Both the position numbers and the translations under genes were made by a program. The notes under the pieces are model-generated. The model saw only the letters and a program-made list of their open reading frames with translations, was not told where the DNA came from and searched no databases. 25,262 bases of DNA from contig CAZTMX010000018.1 of the NCBI GenBank assembly GCA_964614855.1, positions 1-25,262 of the forward strand. The letters are read 5' to 3'. Source of the DNA: CAWJHE01 sp964614855 (lineage in GTDB: Bacteria; Chloroflexota; Anaerolineae; Anaerolineales; UBA4823). How positions within the stretch are numbered: position 1 is the stretch's first letter; each line of letters begins with the position of its first letter. Shown in pieces: positions 23,658 through 25,262 of the stretch.

Positions 23658-25262
23658 ATGGAAGAAAAAATATACCGCTATGTCATCCGCCCAATCGGGT
23701 GTAATGATCCACGCTCAGCCAGTTACCTGGCTGATGCACATGCATTAGGATTGCATAATATCCTGGCTCTGGAGTGCCAGGACCTGTATTTCACACAAGG
23801 GCAAGCCAGCGCCGCTGATATTCAGCGTGTGGCAGAAGAGCTTCTCAGCGACCCCATTACGCAGCGTGCGCAATGGGGTCCTGTCTTAATTCCCCAAAAT
23901 GAGCGCACTGCTGTTCAGGAAAATGTTCATATCATCGAAGTCGCCTTGCGCCCGGGCGTGACCGATCCTGTAGCAGAGCAAATTATGCGCGCCGCAAAAG
24001 TGATCGGGGTCCTGGGTCTTGAGAAAGCCTCATCCGGTCTGCGCTTTTTGATCCAAGGGGATTTAGCCATAGAAGACCTGCACCTGCTTACCCAGCGTTT
24101 GCTGGCGAACAATGTCATTCAACGCTACACCCTCGGTGAAATTGAGCCTGTCTTCCCAGAAAAAGCCCAGGCTTCCGGCGCAATAGAAACCATCACGTTG
24201 CGCGGGCTTTCTCCTGAGGCGCTGCTCGTCGCATCCAACGAACGCCGGGCTGCACTTGACTTACAGGAAATGCAGGCTGTCCAGGCATACTTTCAAAACG
24301 AAGGCCGCGATCCTACAGATGTGGAATTTGAGACCATCGCCCAAACCTGGAGCGAGCACTGCGTGCACAAAACCTTCAGGGCGCGCATCACAGTACAAGA
24401 TCCAACCGGCGCAACAGGCGAAACCGTCATTTCAAACCTGTTGAACACATACATAAAAGCCGCCACCACCCAGATTGGCGCGCCCTGGGTGCTCTCCTCT
24501 TTTGTTGACAACGCTGGGATCATCGATTTTGATCAGGATTTCGAAGTTTCGTTTAAGGTAGAGACCCACAACCACCCTTCTGCCATTGAACCCTTTGGCG
24601 GCGCCAACACCGGGGTGGGGGGCGTGATCCGCGATGTGTTGGGGGTTTCCGCTAAACCGATCGCTGCCACCGATGTATTGTGCTTCGGACCGGCTGATCT
24701 GCCCCTGGACCAGCTTCCAGCCGGTATACTGCATCCTCGCCGCATCCGCTCGGGTGTTGTGGCGGGCGTGCAGGATTATGGCAATAAAATCGGCATTCCT
24801 ACGGTCAGCGGCGCCGTTTTGTACGATCCTGGCTATACAGCGAACCCTCTGGTATTCTGTGGTTGTATCGGTCTGGCGCCAAAAAACAGCCACCCCAGCG
24901 CACTGCAACCCGGTGACCGTGTCATCCTGCTCGGTGGGCGTACAGGGCGGGATGGGCTGCGAGGGGCGACGTTTTCTTCCATGACCATGGATGGGCAAAC
25001 CGGCGAGGTCTCCGGTGCAGCAGTTCAAATCGGCGATCCGATCACCGAAAAGGGTTTGATAGAAGTCATCCGTCGTGCCAGGGATTTGAAACTTTACAGC
25101 GCCATCACCGACTGCGGTGCGGGCGGGCTTTCTTCGGCTGTCGGGGAAATGGGCAGTCTATCTGGGGCCGATGTGGACCTGGCGCATGCAAGGCTGAAAT
25201 ACCCGGGACTGGCCCCGTGGGAAATCTGGCTTTCTGAAGCACAGGAACGCATGGTTTTATCC
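23658..25262 (+). CDS. purL: Phosphoribosylformylglycinamidine synthase with N-terminal PurS-like region, partial
   Basis: PurL converts FGAR to FGAM with ATP and ammonia from glutamine. The frame is open for 535 codons to the window edge. Residues about 5-75 and 91-165 look like two successive PurS-type beta-alpha units; the second contains EVALRPGVTDP (94-104), close to the start of stand-alone PurS. The catalytic core follows: TWSEHCVHKTF at 230-240, THNHPSAIEPFGGANTGVGG at 303-322, and DCGAGGLSS at 485-493. An in-frame TAA at 23643 and the lack of other good starts support ATG 23658, with TTG 23646 the only alternative. Whether a PurQ-like glutaminase domain is also fused cannot be seen here. 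Confidence 0.93.
   Translation, partial: MEEKIYRYVIRPIGCNDPRSASYLADAHALGLHNILALECQDLYFTQGQASAADIQRVAEELLSDPITQRAQWGPVLIPQNERTAVQENVHIIEVALRPGVTDPVAEQIMRAAKVIGVLGLEKASSGLRFLIQGDLAIEDLHLLTQRLLANNVIQRYTLGEIEPVFPEKAQASGAIETITLRGLSPEALLVASNERRAALDLQEMQAVQAYFQNEGRDPTDVEFETIAQTWSEHCVHKTFRARITVQDPTGATGETVISNLLNTYIKAATTQIGAPWVLSSFVDNAGIIDFDQDFEVSFKVETHNHPSAIEPFGGANTGVGGVIRDVLGVSAKPIAATDVLCFGPADLPLDQLPAGILHPRRIRSGVVAGVQDYGNKIGIPTVSGAVLYDPGYTANPLVFCGCIGLAPKNSHPSALQPGDRVILLGGRTGRDGLRGATFSSMTMDGQTGEVSGAAVQIGDPITEKGLIEVIRRARDLKLYSAITDCGAGGLSSAVGEMGSLSGADVDLAHARLKYPGLAPWEIWLSEAQERMVLS

Overview
This is a chromosomal window of mostly housekeeping genes from a moderately GC-rich bacterium. The gene mix suggests an environmental anaerobe of the Chloroflexota, probably class Anaerolineae. 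It includes a divergent PurA, a PurL with PurS-like domains fused at its N-terminus, a paired M16 peptidase, a lipoprotein joining DsbA-like and cyclophilin domains, and several TTG/GTG starts with strong Shine-Dalgarno sequences. The lineage is inferred from gene character only; no 16S or other marker is present.

Layout. 1-335 (-): the start of an AT-rich, secreted Asp-box protein, cut by the window edge. 425-3297 (-): a three-gene unit, hutI, an HD-domain hydrolase and an inositol-monophosphatase-family phosphatase. 3571-5013 (+): aspartate ammonia-lyase, divergent from hutI. 5126-5932 (+): an orphan OmpR-type response regulator with a clear terminator. 6051-6366 (-): tRNA-Phe, tRNA-Gly and tRNA-Cys behind a near-consensus promoter. 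That promoter is back to back with a second one driving a tight + strand operon at 6544-10250: MBL-fold protein, small alpha/beta-barrel protein, MutY, M19 dipeptidase and a membrane protein. The operon ends in a strong terminator.

10309-11646 (-) is an adrenodoxin-reductase-type ferredoxin-NADP reductase. It is divergent from two overlapping M16 peptidase genes and acpS (11820-14803, +). Convergent to these is a four-gene - strand cluster (14817-19463) whose members all look membrane-bound or exported: an HEXXH metallopeptidase, the DsbA-like/cyclophilin lipoprotein, a PrsW-type intramembrane protease and a DedA membrane protein. This is the most interesting neighbourhood, because secreted-protein folding and membrane proteolysis or lipid functions sit in one probable transcription unit.

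19630-25262 holds a sugar-nucleotide epimerase, purA (+), purB (-) and the start of purL (+, cut by the window edge). PurA and PurB together convert IMP to AMP, and PurL acts earlier in purine synthesis. No CRISPR array, insertion sequence, integrase, phage gene or rRNA was found. No gene-free stretch exceeds 300 bases. I did not find a clearly new defence or mobile system; the best novelty candidates are the fusion lipoprotein and its operon, the altered PurA signatures and the degenerate MBL protein.
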